Made by a program: the position numbers and the translations under genes
Shown: piece after piece, positions 43,858 through 54,476 of the stretch
Position numbering within the stretch: position 1 is the stretch's first letter
How the letters are laid out: each line of letters starts with the position of its first letter
Assembly: GCA_019059635.1 (NCBI GenBank)
Contig: JAGVRJ010000010.1
Span: 312,501-376,500 of the forward strand
DNA length: 64,000 bases
Source: Proales similis
Taxonomy: Eukaryota; Rotifera; Eurotatoria; Ploima; Proalidae
Direction of reading: 5' to 3'
Notes under the pieces: model-generated
What the model saw: only the letters and a program-made list of their open reading frames with translations
What the model was told of the DNA's origin: nothing
Databases searched by the model: none

Positions 43858-45001
43858 CTACTTGTGAATGTCTAGACAAGTAACTTTCTTTGACGAGTCG
43901 TCATAGTCGCATTTTTGATGCATATCACAGTTTCCGTTGTTGTGCTCGCACGGGTTGAACAGAGCAGAAGCGATCTCTCGGTAGCTTGTCTTGCACAGCG
44001 ATCGATTTGGTGGGGGCAGTTCTAAATGACATTTGCCGTTGTAGACACAGCTGTTTGCCTTTAAATCAAATTCGACCTCATCCTATTTGTGTGTTGAGCT
44101 TGCGCACTGAAAGAACTAACCTTCAGATTGCACTTGACTGAATGAGAAAGAGTCGGATCCACTTGGCCAGTGTCGTCAAGCGTTGAGTTTTCCACATTGA
44201 AGAAGCAATTTCTGCACTTGCCATCGTAGAATAGAATGAACCTTTGAATAGTTCGATCGTGTGGAGCCTCAGTGGTTGCGAATAGGTCGGGAGGAAGCGT
44301 TGAAGAAGGAGTTTTAGATTTCTTTAGGTTAATTCGCACGCCCTCTGATGAGTGCATTGATAATCTGACGCGGAATCCCGACACCGTAGTGTGCTCAGGC
44401 GGAATGGGATAACTGTGGATTATCCTGGACGCCGACGGTTTAATGCTTTGCTCTACTTCGGACTTGGGCATGGCGCATTTAAAGCGCAGAATTATTCGGT
44501 TTTTATGGCGGCGATCTGCTAGAACTTTTACTTGGGCCTTTTTAGAGCCGTCAAGGCCTTTGACATGGTACCAGTGGAGTAGCTCCTCGGGCTCCACAGG
44601 CTCAAGTCGTTCGTAGAAAAAGTTGTACTTGAAGGCAGTTATTACAGAAATAGAGAGAGAAACAAGTCTTCTTGGCTCTATCTTACTTTCATGTAGTTGA
44701 TCTCGCACTGGGAGCTCTGGGACAGAGTTTCGGCCAGCTCTTCTAGCTGAGCTGGCTTAATTTCAACTGCGTTAAATCGTGATGAGAATACAAATTCCAT
44801 TTGGTTTATCTCGCAGCCACTCCACAAACTTTGAGGTTTTTTCAACAACTCGCAAAGCATCAAATTTTTCGTCCTGTCGATTGGTTCTACGTCAGTCTGA
44901 TTGACTTGTTTCTTGGTGTCGATCGTTTCTTCGCATCTCACATCAAACAGCAGCAACAGCCACATGAAAATGAACATTTTCTTTTTCTCTTGTTTTCTCA
45001 T
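43858..45001 (-). CDS. Unrecognised secreted Cys-containing protein, about 343 aa
   Basis: Three exons, about 44687-45001, 44121-44637 and 43858-44058. A signal peptide (MFIFMWLLLLFDVRC) is followed by a domain with LCELLKKPQSLWSGCEINQM and CEINYMK, then YNFFYERLEPVEPEELLHWY, a Ser/Thr-rich linker, FYDGKCRNCFFN and a Cys-rich last exon (NSCVYNGKCHLEL, CEHNNGNCDMHQKCDYDD) ending LDIHK. A long ectodomain with paired Cys and no second membrane helix indicates secretion. I do not recognise the family; the last exon has an EGF-like Cys density but no clear EGF spacing. Start may be the ATG at 45001 or the one eight codons later. TTTATT near 43768 gives the polyadenylation signal. Confidence 0.55.
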
Positions 45002-45204
45002 TAAAACTTGGTTTCTTGACGTTATTCATCGGTCTCTTGGCCCGATTGAATCTTAGACCATTCGGATTAAATCCTCATTAAGGATTAAATGAGCATCAAA
45101 AACTTGGAGAAATAGCTGAAATCGCTTTTAAATCCAAGAGCATATGTGATGATAGAAATGCACCTGAATCCGTAGGAAAAAAAGGAGGCGAGAGGAAAAA
45201 CATT

Positions 45205-45276
45205 TGGAGCTGAGGGGGATCGATCCCCTGACCTTCCGCATGCGAAGCGGACGCTCTACCACTGAGCTACAACCCC
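45205..45276 (-). tRNA. tRNA-Ala (CGC)
   Basis: Full cloverleaf of 72 nt without intron. The acceptor stem has the G3-U70 wobble pair that marks alanine tRNAs. Anticodon loop TTCGCAT, anticodon CGC. Internal A box (TAGCTCAGTGG) and B box (GGATCGATCC). A TTTTT Pol III terminator follows on the reverse strand. Confidence 0.95.
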
Positions 45277-45462
45277 ACACCAGGCAACTCTACCTAAAAT
45301 TTATTCAGTTAACTGACTTTTTCAGGCCCATTTAAACAGCTTTCTCTTCTGAGTTGGCCCTATCAAGTGCTAAATTATTTCGAAAAGAGTTCTAGTTGCA
45401 CTGTGTCTGCCCGACCAGCGAATTTGTCAGAGGGCGGCTATATCCACGAAGAAAAAAGCGAT

Positions 45463-45534
45463 TGGAGCTGAGGGGGATCGATCCCCTGACCTTCCGCATG
45501 CGAAGCGGACGCTCTACCACTGAGCTACAACCCC
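45463..45534 (-). tRNA. tRNA-Ala (CGC)
   Basis: Identical in sequence to the tRNA at 45205-45276, same strand, with a reverse-strand TTTTTT terminator. Intact cloverleaf with G3-U70. Confidence 0.95.
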
Positions 45535-45724
45535 GATACCCATAAGCAAAGAGCTCTCTCGAACTTGACGAATGATCATATACTGTAAATGAACGCGCTC
45601 GTGACTACGATCACTCGACTACGATTAAAAAAAAAGCCAGCCTAGCTTTGACACATAAAAACCGTTGATCATAATTAAAGCTACTTAAATAATTTGAAAA
45701 GCTATCTACAGACGCCTCTTGTCA

Positions 45725-45796
45725 GGGGTTGTAGCTCAGTGGTAGAGCGTCCGCTTTGCATGCGGAAGGTCAGGGGATCGATCCCCCTCAGCTCCA
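45725..45796 (+). tRNA. tRNA-Ala (TGC)
   Basis: The same 72-nt gene except for one base in the anticodon loop (TTTGCAT), giving anticodon TGC. Its 3' flank (AAATGTTTTTC) matches that of the tRNA at 45205, so the copies arose by inverted duplication. TTTTT terminator. Confidence 0.95.
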
Positions 45797-46002
45797 AATG
45801 TTTTTCTTTTTAAAACCCACAAGCCGCTTCAGACCAGTAGAGAATTTAGTTTTGTTTTAATTTCAAATTGATTTGATGGTTTTGTCACTCGAATGGTAGA
45901 GAATTGACAAAATTGAAAAAGAGCACTTTTTCGTCGAGCTAAAAAGATGCAAAAGGTCATGTCACGTAAAAAGCTGAAGGATGCTGGCATGAAAGTTAAT
46001 GT

Positions 46003-46074
46003 GGGGTTGTAGCTCAGTGGTAGAGCGTCCGCTTCGCATGCGGAAGGTCAGGGGATCGATCCCCCTCAGCTCCA
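46003..46074 (+). tRNA. tRNA-Ala (CGC)
   Basis: Intact 72-nt cloverleaf, G3-U70, anticodon CGC, followed by TTTTT. Its 5' flank (AAGTTAAT) recurs at 46708 together with the first 13 bases of the tRNA. Confidence 0.95.
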
Positions 46075-46182
46075 GTCGATTTTTGTTTGTTTTGTATTCA
46101 TTATTTATTGATTTACTCTCAAGGTTAAATCGTACTTTAAACAATTAAAAAATAAGCTCTATGGTTAAAAACATGTTCGATT

Positions 46183-46558
46183 TTATTCTTTGGCTCCCTG
46201 CGTTTCCAGGTCTTTGCGGTTGCGTTCATGCGGGTGAAGTTTGTCTCCGAAGCATCCTATTCGAAGCGACGTAGAAGAGGAAACGTCCGAAAAAATGTCC
46301 AGCCCAATGGCTTTACCTTTGCAAAAGATCTCCTTCTCAAAGTCCTTGTAGGTGTTGAGGTTTAGCTGAGTGTTGCAAGTTTTGCATTTAAAGCAACCCT
46401 TATGCCATTCCTGTCAGGTCAAGCTTATCGATTAGAATGCGATTCACTCGAACGGTGAATGTTTTGCTCACCAAACTGACTGCGGAGATTTTTTCAGCTG
46501 CGTAGACAGTTTTGGCGCATCGGGCACATTTCTCGCCACCACCGAATTTCGGAGCCAT
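46183..46558 (-). CDS. Single-LIM-domain protein, 84 aa, three exons
   Basis: LIM domains bind two zinc ions and mediate protein contacts at muscle Z-discs and actin. Exons 46472-46558, 46317-46410 and 46183-46256 are separated by 61- and 60-bp introns and join in phase. The product begins MAPKFGGGEKCARCAKTVYA and has zinc ligands C-x2-C, W-H-x2-C, C-x2-C and, across the last intron, FCKGCFGDKLHP. So all eight ligands are present only after splicing; without the last splice the second zinc site would be lost. The end lacks the Gly-rich GPKGYG tail of muscle CRPs. It resembles the CRP/CRIP/LASP group but I cannot choose between them. TATATAAAT at 46667-46675 is a likely TATA box. The tRNA-Ala gene at 46003 follows on the other strand. 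Confidence 0.75.
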
Positions 46559-46666
46559 TCTGAGCTTTGATTCGCTTTTCTAAATTCAAATTGAATTTTG
46601 GAATAACTCGGTCTCTCTGACTGCGGTCTGAGATTGAGAGCTTGTCTATCTCACTTCGCCTTAGAT

Positions 46667-46675
46667 ATTTATATA
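46667..46675 (-). promoter_or_regulatory. TATA box of the single-LIM gene
   Basis: Reverse strand TATATAAAT, about 110 bases upstream of the ATG at 46558. Confidence 0.45.
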
Positions 46676-46706
46676 CAAAAAATTTATTCGGGTCGGATGC
46701 AGAGCG

Positions 46707-46730
46707 CAAGTTAATGTGGGGTTGTAGCTC
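46707..46730 (+). pseudogene. Truncated tRNA-Ala copy with its 5' flank
   Basis: AAGTTAATGTGGGGTTGTAGCTC repeats the last bases of the 5' flank and the first 13 bases of the tRNA-Ala at 46003 and then stops matching. It has no anticodon or B box and cannot be a functional tRNA. Confidence 0.65.
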
Positions 46731-47884
46731 TTGAGCAAATTGTGCGCACGTAACCGCACGCGCACAACACGCCTTGCACATCAGACCGACATATAAAATC
46801 CCACGTTAGTCTAGATTGGTCTAGAATGCCTAAATTACAGCCAGTGTCTGCCGAGGCCTGTTTGGTAAAAATGTTTGCCGCGCCAGAATGCGGTCGATTC
46901 AAGTAATCAAGCTTTTCTTCTTATATATTGTTATTGTTGTGGCCGTGTGCAAAGCGTCAAATGGGCGAGGCCATTATTCAGCAGCAGCAGCGTAGAATAC
47001 AAAGCCGGGCCTCCGCCTCCGTGCCGCTGATGATTAATAATTTCGCAACGCTCCAACTTCTGGCTTGCTCTGGTTCCTCAAGATTCATTAAAGAGATCAG
47101 GGCCGTCAAACAAACGTAACGGTGCACGCGTCTTTATGCGAATAATGCAAATGCCAACAGTAAACGCTGGCTCAAGTTTGAAGGCTCGGCCTTTTCCTCC
47201 ACGCCGTGTTTCAGCTCGGCGTGAAGAGCAAGCTGCTCGATTCGCATCAACTCCCTAATCCGGCCAACTCGGTTCAATCGAGCGTGCGCGGCTAATTTTT
47301 ATTTTTTTTTCCTTGGATGAGGCTTACTGGCCTCGATCAGCAACTTATTGCGCAAGCAGATTAGCGCTTAATTGCTTCGGTCCCGGTGAGAGTATTGCGA
47401 ACTTGGCTTATCTCTTCCCTCGATTCACACCCCGCCTCCCTCAACTTTTCCACAACCCACTTTTATTTGCACGCAAGCGCGCACTCCCACTGCTCTTTGA
47501 TTCGCATTGTATAACCCGACCAGCTGGGCGCTCGATTCTGTTCTTAACCAGATGCCGAGTGGCGATTGAACCCTCCTCAGGCTTTTATTATTTTCGTGCG
47601 TTTTTTTTTTTTCGTCTTTTTAATCAAGACGGCGATAACGGTCAGAAGAAACGGTGAAAACAAAGCAACGATGAAGAGAGGGACAGTAAGATGGAGCAAA
47701 GCAGTTAGAAAGGCGTGGAGTTGGCGATTCATCTTTGAATCGTTTGGCCAGGTTCGGTGTGAAAAAGACTAAATCGATCTAGCTCAAGTTTGCTCTTTTT
47801 GCTAATTATTGCTAAATTTGAACTTAAATGGCCGTAATAACTGATGTGAGCTAAATGAATGAGTGGATGGCTAAATGCGCTTGT
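46731..47884. other. Intergenic region between the two LIM genes
   Basis: Several open frames on both strands show no motif, splice pattern or signal peptide that I can support. A T-run lies near 47600. No gene called. Confidence 0.5.
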
Positions 47885-49035
47885 CTAGATGGCTTTCAGT
47901 GTGCCAATCCCATAGCCGACCCCTTTGGGACCGAAATTTTTACCTTAAAATGGAGCTGTTAGAGGCGAGAGAAGCTGCCTGTCGATCGCAGTTCATACCA
48001 TAGCACGGCTTGCAGAATATCTTGCCTTCGCTATTGTCACAGCAGTTCATCGAGTTGAGCAGCTTCTTGCATAGTTCGCACGAATAGCACAGCTTGTGAT
48101 AGGCCTAAAGGAGGACTCGAGGTGAAACGAGAAGAACGAAGAGAGAGAGAGAGAAAGAGCGCTGGCAGGTACCTTGCCGGCGGCAAACACTCGTTCGGCG
48201 GCGTAGACTGCTTTCTCGCAGCGGCCGCATTTTTCTGTGCTGCCGAACTGAAACGCGCTGACGGGACTCTTTTTCTCGTTGAGGAACGGCGATTTGCGCA
48301 CAACACGCTCTGAGATGTCCGGTGTAGACGGACTGCTCTTCTCAAGCGACTCGGTCGATTCGCTAATGCTGTTGTCACTTTGAGAACAGATCAGGACGTA
48401 AAGCGGCGCTGTTGCGCGCTGGCAAATTTGGATGGCTTTTCTGCTTACTAGATCTTTTGCGAGTCGAATGTGCTCTTCAAACTGAACGTTTTTACTGTGT
48501 TGACCGGATTATCCGGTGAGCTGTAGTCGCCGGCCAGAACGCCGGCTCCGATGCCAAAGCCGTAGCCTTTGGGGCCAAAGTTCTTTCCATAGCAGTTCTT
48601 GCAGAAGAGCTCTCCTTTGCGCTCGGTCAGTGTGTTCGCCTGAAGCAGCTTGTTGCACGAGGTGCACTTGAAGCAGAGTTTGTGAAATGTTTTGTTGGCG
48701 GCCCGAATCTCTTCGGCCATGTAGACGCTCTTGTCGCACTTGGCGCATTTTGGTGCTTGCGGATGAAGCTTAGGATGCTTGCGAGTGAGCAGCGCGCTCA
48801 GGTCCTGATCGAGCACTCGGCCATGCAATGGCGATCTCAAGTGTCTGGTTGTGGTGGTAAACAGAGGCAGCGAGACGAGCTGCTCGTCGCCTGCTGCCAC
48901 TCTGTCTTCGTTCAGGCGCAAGTGTGACAGCGAGCACACACTGTCGTAGATCTCGTTGGCTGGCGAAGACGAATCGTCGCAGCTGTTGTTCTCCGATAGA
49001 ATTGAATTGTTCTCCGAACTGTTCATCTCAGACAT
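47885..49035 (-). CDS. Muscle LIM protein / CRP with two LIM domains, four exons
   Basis: Cysteine-rich proteins of this type sit at muscle Z-discs and actin bundles and are also nuclear cofactors. Exons 48449-49035, 48173-48377, 47999-48104 and 47885-47943 sum to 319 codons in phase, 318 residues. About 95 N-terminal residues precede LIM1 (CAKCDKSVYMAEE, FHKLCFKCTSCNK, FCKNCYGKNFGPKGYGFG). A linker of about 80 residues leads to LIM2 (CGRCEKAVYAAER, YHKLCYSCELCKK, FCKPCYGKNFGPKGVGYG), ending GTLKAI. Both LIMs carry all zinc ligands and the Gly-rich GPKG-G tail. The Ser/Asn/Glu-rich N-terminal extension is longer than in vertebrate CRPs, which start near LIM1. The start is MSEMNSS at 49035; an upstream ATG at 49104 is in frame. 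Confidence 0.88.
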
Positions 49036-50023
49036 TTTCGAACGTCGCTCGGTCGTTTGTCTAATTGTCGAGAATTGGGCAGATTTGACGCCTCTAGGAC
49101 GCAAAAGAACTACTGAAGAAAACGAGCAAAAATATGCAAAACAAGAGAAAGCTCTCTTTCAACTGCAATTTTCACCTGAAACGCACGCAATCAAGTGAAG
49201 CAAGCGCACACAAAGACGACTCAATTAGTGGCAGTGGCAATAAAAATACGAGGAGACTAAGGCAACGGTTTACTTAAGCGAACGGCTTCGTCAGCTGACT
49301 TGATGGATTGACTTGTGTCGGCCGAGAGTAAATAATAAAGTTTTAGAAGTGAATAGAGACGCTGGATTAGAAGAGAGGCCAAGGCCGGAGAGAGGAATGC
49401 CCGCATTGAAAGGATGCGAAATGATGAGCTCAATGCACAATGAGAGGACGCAGTAGAGGAAGAGAGGCGAATTCCTTGAGTCGAATTTTGGACTAAGGCA
49501 GTTGAGAGAAAGATGAAGAGATGGCCGCTTGAGCTTAGGCCGCTTGTCTTTTCAATGCACATTCTCTGCTCTTTCGAATACCAGGTGATCCTCTCCTCAC
49601 AAGCCCGGTGCATGAACGCAACGCATCACCGGATGAGCTCTGTGATACAATCATTTGAACATTCACATTTACTTGATTGAACTTTGCATTTTAAATTTCG
49701 AATTTTGTACACGAACGGCTCAATGATGAATCGTCGTCGAGCTCATATAAACTAATCACACATACACACACATACACACGTACAAGCGCATATGCAGATT
49801 TAGACAACTAATTCCAATCGAACGGCCTCTTAATCATTTAATAAAAAGTCTAAATGGGGATGGTTGGCCCCGTTGCTCCCCGCAAGTGCTGGTTTGTGTT
49901 TGAAATTTTGTCTTTATTCTGCGCTATTTACAAGATAGAGAAAGTCGCTCTCTGAGTGTGCCAAGACGCTTGAAATGCCAGAAAAATTGGCAAGTTTGGG
50001 TCGGAGTGCGCGGTTTCATCTGT
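49036..50023. other. Intergenic, CRP 5' side to GID8 3' side
   Basis: No gene seen. Contains a CA-type microsatellite near 49760-49785 and TTTATT near 49912, a reverse polyadenylation signal for GID8. The frame at 49257-49613 on the reverse strand has no recognisable feature. Confidence 0.5.
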
Positions 50024-50936
50024 TCAGGGTTTGTTGTCCTCGAATCTTGCGTTGGCCAGATCGGTGATTTTGGGATAGCTGACGCCCTTCTTGTCGAGAA
50101 TGTCTTGGCTCCACAAGAGCATTTTCACCAGAACGTTCAGCTTCGCCATTGACTCGTTGTTTTCGTGTTCCAGAATTGCCGAGTTGACCTCACTCGACAA
50201 GTGCTGCCTGTGAACGTGTTGGAGTAGATCGGCGAACGGCGAGTCGTTCGGATCTTCGAACGCCAGCAGCGCCATAGTGCGTTCGAGCTCCTCTCGCATC
50301 TGGCTGCTGTCCTCACCGTACTCGCTCAGATGAGTCTGCGCGAACTCAAGCGCCGTCTCAATTTTCTTTTCTCGAATCAATTCGATCATTTGCTGTTGCT
50401 TAAAATTGGAGTGAAAATTGCGACTAATCGACGCGCAGTCTCTTTCATTTAGTTTCTCTTACAAGCAAATGAAACGCAAGTCGTCTGTTGGTGTCGACCA
50501 GCTCCGGATGCAGATTGTTTATGAGGTTGATGGCTGCTGAGATTTGACCGCTCTCTATCGCCTCTCGAATTTTGATTCGCTCACTGAGTGACTCGGCGTC
50601 GTACGGGTAAGACAGGCCGCTCTCTGAACCGAATTTGTCGGCCGCTTCTTTAAAGCCCTCGGCCACCAAATAGTTCATCACCAGACGATTGATGAGGGCA
50701 CGATCGAGCGGCGCATTCTCAATCCTATGCAGCCACTCGCTTTTCTCTGTCGAATAGTCGCACGAGGTTGTCGACGAAGTACCCGACGTTGCTGTACTCA
50801 ATTCAGTTGAAGCGTTCAGATTGGAAAATTGTTCATTCCGCCTACCTATTCGGCTCTCGCTTGAAGTGCTAAACACGGCCGCTGCTGATGAGGCTGACGT
50901 TATTATGGAGCCGGCTACGCCGAACGAGTTCGCCAT
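50024..50936 (-). CDS. GID8: GID8 / TWA1 homologue, CTLH E3 ligase subunit
   Basis: GID8 is a scaffold of the CTLH/GID ubiquitin ligase and has LisH, CTLH and CRA domains. Exons 50463-50936 and 50024-50398 (intron 64 bp) give 282 residues; human GID8 has 228. The extra length is a Ser/Thr-rich N-terminal stretch of about 60 residues. Lis[62 protein letters not shown], then across the intron [43 protein letters not shown] through [20 protein letters not shown]. The match to the vertebrate protein is strong throughout. Confidence 0.93.
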
Positions 50937-51286
50937 TTGTCTACTTTCTTCTATTTTCTTCGCCTTCTGCTCGTTTTCTTTCTCTCGTCTTTATTCTCTT
51001 TTGTTTATTAAAATTTTGAGAGCTGAGAGCTAGCAAAGAAAGAGAGAGCGGGTGACTGAGCGACGGCCGCAGGACAAGCACTCAATTTAATATTTCATAA
51101 ATTAACCGCCCTGGGCCGTCTCCGTGCAAATTTAAAGTAATTTCACATGTTCGTATGGCGCTTGATAAAGAGTCTTATCCCTTTGGTTAATTGCTATCGA
51201 ACAGTGGCTGGAGCGCTCTTTTTATTTTAGAAAAAATTCTTGATTCTAGCGTCTAGGAATTGTTCAAAAGTAGAAATTGGAGTCGT
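50937..51286. other. Spacer between GID8 and AIFM3
   Basis: No gene seen. TTTATT at about 51222 is a reverse-strand polyadenylation signal for AIFM3. Confidence 0.5.
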
Positions 51287-53188
51287 TCAAGTCTGACTGG
51301 CCAATACAGTTCGAATGTAGTCAGGCCCCTGCTTGACGTGCTCTCTGTTCACTTCTAATCTGGAGTTGAACGCTTCGCTCAGCAGGGCACAGAGTGGATC
51401 CCAGTTCAAAGTGGCCATACCGACCACTCTGTCCTTCAGCAGGTAGAAGGCGGCAAATTTGAATTCATTCTTGCCCTCAGGGTCTTCGAAGAACATCACC
51501 GAGTCGTGTTTGTCGTTGAAGCCGACGAATCGAATGCTCATTCCGTACTGGGCTGTCCAGAAAAACGGCACCAGGTTGAGCTGGTAAGCTTCAAGGCCGT
51601 GATTGTTCGTGTAGTCGTCTTGACTCAGTATGGAAAGTGCCGCGCAGCGTCCATGCGCAGAGGCCACTGCCCAGTGACCAATGTGAATGCGCTCGTCTTC
51701 TCCGTCGACTGTGAACTCGAGTCCGTTCAGACAGAGGCGTGGAAAATGCGCAATGTCGCCGGCAGCGAACACGTCCGCAACATTGGTTCGCATGTTCTTG
51801 TCCACCAGAATGTAGCCGTCTGAGGTCATGTTGAGCGGCGTGTCTTTCAAAAACCGTGTGGCCGCTTGACTTCCGATTGCCAGCAAGCAAATATCCGCAT
51901 CCAAGCGAGTGCCGTCGTGAAGTTTCACTTGGGCCAGCTGCTGCGGATTTTCATTCGAAGCGATGAACTCGACAATGTTTACTTTGGCATCAATCAAGAA
52001 CTTGACTCCTTTGCTCTGGTGAAGTTTCATGACCTTGGAGGCGATTTGATCGGCCAGGTGCGTTTCGAACGGCTTTTTCCTGGACAGTACCGTACAATGA
52101 GCTCCTTTAGACGCAAAGAAGCAAGTTATTTCCATACGGACCAATCGAGTTCTAATTGAGCATTGAGTAGTTGAATGAGCAAAAATTACATTGAGATGAA
52201 GGAGCCGCCAAGCACAACCACATTGAGCGGAGAGGTTCTCTGTGAGCTCAGTGTCTCGTAGAATGAAACAATACGCCGCGCATCGTCAAACAGACGCAAG
52301 GAGAAAATTCCGTTCAGACTGGCGCCAATCACCGAGTCCAATCGGGCAGATAGCAAGCCCGAGGCGATTATCAATTTGGTGTAGTCGAACGAGGCTCCTG
52401 AACGACATTTCACTTGTTTGCGGTCAAAATCGACCGAAACAACTTCTTGGCCGAGATGAAGCGAGACTCCGCTTTCTCTTAAATAACTCTCGTCTTTCCA
52501 GTAGATTTTCTTGATTTCGGTTGCCACCGATTTGCTTAGCTGGGGCCGATCGTAAGGCGCATACGAGTCCATGGTGATCATGCTCACACAAGAGCCCAGG
52601 CCGAACTCGCGAAATGTGTCCATGGCCACCAGGCCCGCAGATCCTGAGCCGATTATAAGGTACTTTGGCTTTGTCTTTGCCTCAGTCGATTCGGACATGG
52701 CGAATCGACGAGTCCCAGGACTGAATGGACGCTTTCCTTGGCACACATCAGATCGGCTCGGTCGTTTGTTGTTCTTGAGCTCTTTCTCTGAGCTTCGAAT
52801 GCAGATCTCGCCGCCGCTCACGTAAGTTTGATATTTGGGCAGCGAGTCGACGCCCGGATAATCTTCAAGGTCACCGGTCTTGATGTTGTAGCAAGCGCCT
52901 GGCGTCAGAAACTGTCTAACTAGTCGAACGCGACAACGAGAGGTCAAGTGAGGTACCGTGAGCGAAACATCGCAGCCGATCTTTGTTGAGAATTCCTTTC
53001 GACAGCGGCAACGAGTAGTGGACGCATTTGCTTGCCATGCAGTGATAAGAGCCGTCGTCGAAGCTCTTCACAACCAGCACCTGCACCTCGCTGCCGTCGG
53101 AGAGCTTCACCGAGCACTCTTTCATGCGCTCGTCCTTTAAGTCTTGCTCGTTGCACAACACAAACTCCTTGATCTCGGACACGGCCAT
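51287..53188 (-). CDS. AIFM3: AIFM3-like Rieske/FAD oxidoreductase
   Basis: AIFM3 (AIF-like) is a mitochondrion-associated flavoprotein with an N-terminal Rieske [2Fe-2S] domain. Exons: 52957-53188, 52190-52898, and a third ending at 51287. The Rieske ligands are intact: SKCVHYSLPLSKG and RCFAHG, the second split from ACYNIKTGDLEDYPG by a short intron. FAD binding: LIIGSGSAGLVAMD. Substrate-side match: PYDRPQLSKS. NAD-binding: VVVLGGSFIS. FAD/C-terminal: NVADVFAAGDIAHFP, HIGHWAVASAHGR, PFFWTAQYG. Length is about 595-601 residues against 605 in human. The boundary before exon 3 is odd: the canonical acceptor (about 52152) gives a 38-bp intron and inserts ITRLVR after GGSFIS, while protein homology favours SFISMEITC. 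Head-to-head with COPS9. Confidence 0.92.
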
Positions 53189-53796
53189 TTCGGTTCGCGA
53201 GTGCCTGGCTGCGTGACTCTAGCAGAATCGCATCGTTTAAAACGTGTGCTCATAAACCACACTGGCTAATCAGCAAATCACGATTAGATAAAACAATTTT
53301 AAAAAACGCCCAAAATGCTGAGTAACTAAACAACCGACTCTTTACAATGCACTCGATCGGGCTGAATTGTGAGCCTAAGCGAGTTGTTTGCGAATGGCGA
53401 CCAGTTTAGATCAAACATGACGAATGGAATCTTAAATATTTTGCTCTTTTTCAACTTGTTATTTTAAATAAGCGGCTTTGCTTTGACTCTCCAATCAGCT
53501 TTCACTCTGCACACTCAAAAGTCTCTTTCTCTCTCTCCCTTTGTGTCCGCTCCGCTCTTGTTCGGTGTCTGAATGAAATGTCTTCTAAATTGATCACGTG
53601 ATGCGAATTATTATGTAAACGGGCGATTAAATCGGCTGGCTTTCTCTCTCTCTGTCTCTGTGTCTCTCAATATCCGGCTTTCTGCGTCGTTCGCTTTGTT
53701 TTTGATTGGCGTTTACCATCCGACGACAGGTGCATAGTGAAGAGGAACTGAACGTGCGATTGGCGCTCGATTTAGATTTAAATCGAGAGGGACAAA
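53189..53796. other. Divergent promoter region AIFM3/COPS9
   Basis: No coding exon. CT-rich tracts at about 53521-53540 and 53641-53665. Probable shared regulatory region of the two head-to-head genes. Confidence 0.45.
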
Positions 53797-54118
53797 ATGA
53801 GCTCTATGCGAAACAATGTGATTGACGAAATGTTCCCGGAGGCGAGCAGCAGTGTGATGATGGAGCTGGACGAAGTAGGCTGAATCTACGCCAACCACTG
53901 GCACTTTACGACTAAAATTATGAAAATCACTGCAGCCATTGCAAGGCGGAGCGCCGCCGACAGAGCCGCTCACTCAGGACAAGATACTTCACAGCGATTT
54001 TTACAACGGTAGGCCTGAGCTCGTCTATTCGCCGCTTCTACCTTGGCAAATAAATGACTGTCTACCTGGATGAAAAGACTTTGGCCGTGTGTTTGACGAC
54101 GATCAGCTAATGCAATAA
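53797..54118 (+). CDS. COPS9: COPS9 (CSN acidic protein / Myeov2), 63 aa, three exons
   Basis: COPS9 is the small ninth subunit of the COP9 signalosome, which removes NEDD8 from cullins. Exons 53797-53874, 53936-54008 and 54078-54118 total 64 codons in phase. The product starts MSSMRNNVIDEMFPEASS and ends HSDFYNDFGRVFDDDQLMQ. Human COPS9 has VDEMFPEG and ADFFNDFEDLFDDDDIQ in the same places, with 57 residues. The acidic, aromatic C-terminal tail that docks into the complex is kept. It is too small and too split for a simple open-frame search. AATAAA at about 54208. Confidence 0.93.
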
Positions 54119-54476
54119 GAGTGCAGCAATTCCATTGGCCACTTGCTCTCAGGCGCTTTAGATCTCAAGCAAACAATTTAAACAATTTCAACCAAGTGAT
54201 CTCTTTTTGAATAAAATCATTTTAACTAGCCTCGGACTGCCAAGCGTTGGTTTTCTATTATTAGAGCAGCTGACTATGGCGGAATTATAAAAGCGTTTTA
54301 TTTATACTCTCTCGTGTATGTACATGAGCATTTGAAATTTGGGGGCAGACTGAAAGTTAGAGTAAAAAAGAGAGCCTGAGAGAGAGAAAGGCCGAGCAGA
54401 AAGGCGTTGATTTGAGCAGCTCGACAGCAAGAAGAAGAAATTGAGTTCGAATTGAGAGAGAAAAGAGTAGCGCGGC

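Noticed and set aside
45205-46074. CRISPR-like array from four near-identical repeats
   Set aside because: The repeats are complete tRNA cloverleafs on both strands in animal DNA with Pol III terminators.
46183-46558. The single-LIM gene as a pseudogene with a lost zinc site
   Set aside because: The site is restored by a 60-bp GTAAAG...AATAG intron in phase, which brings in GCFGDKLHP.
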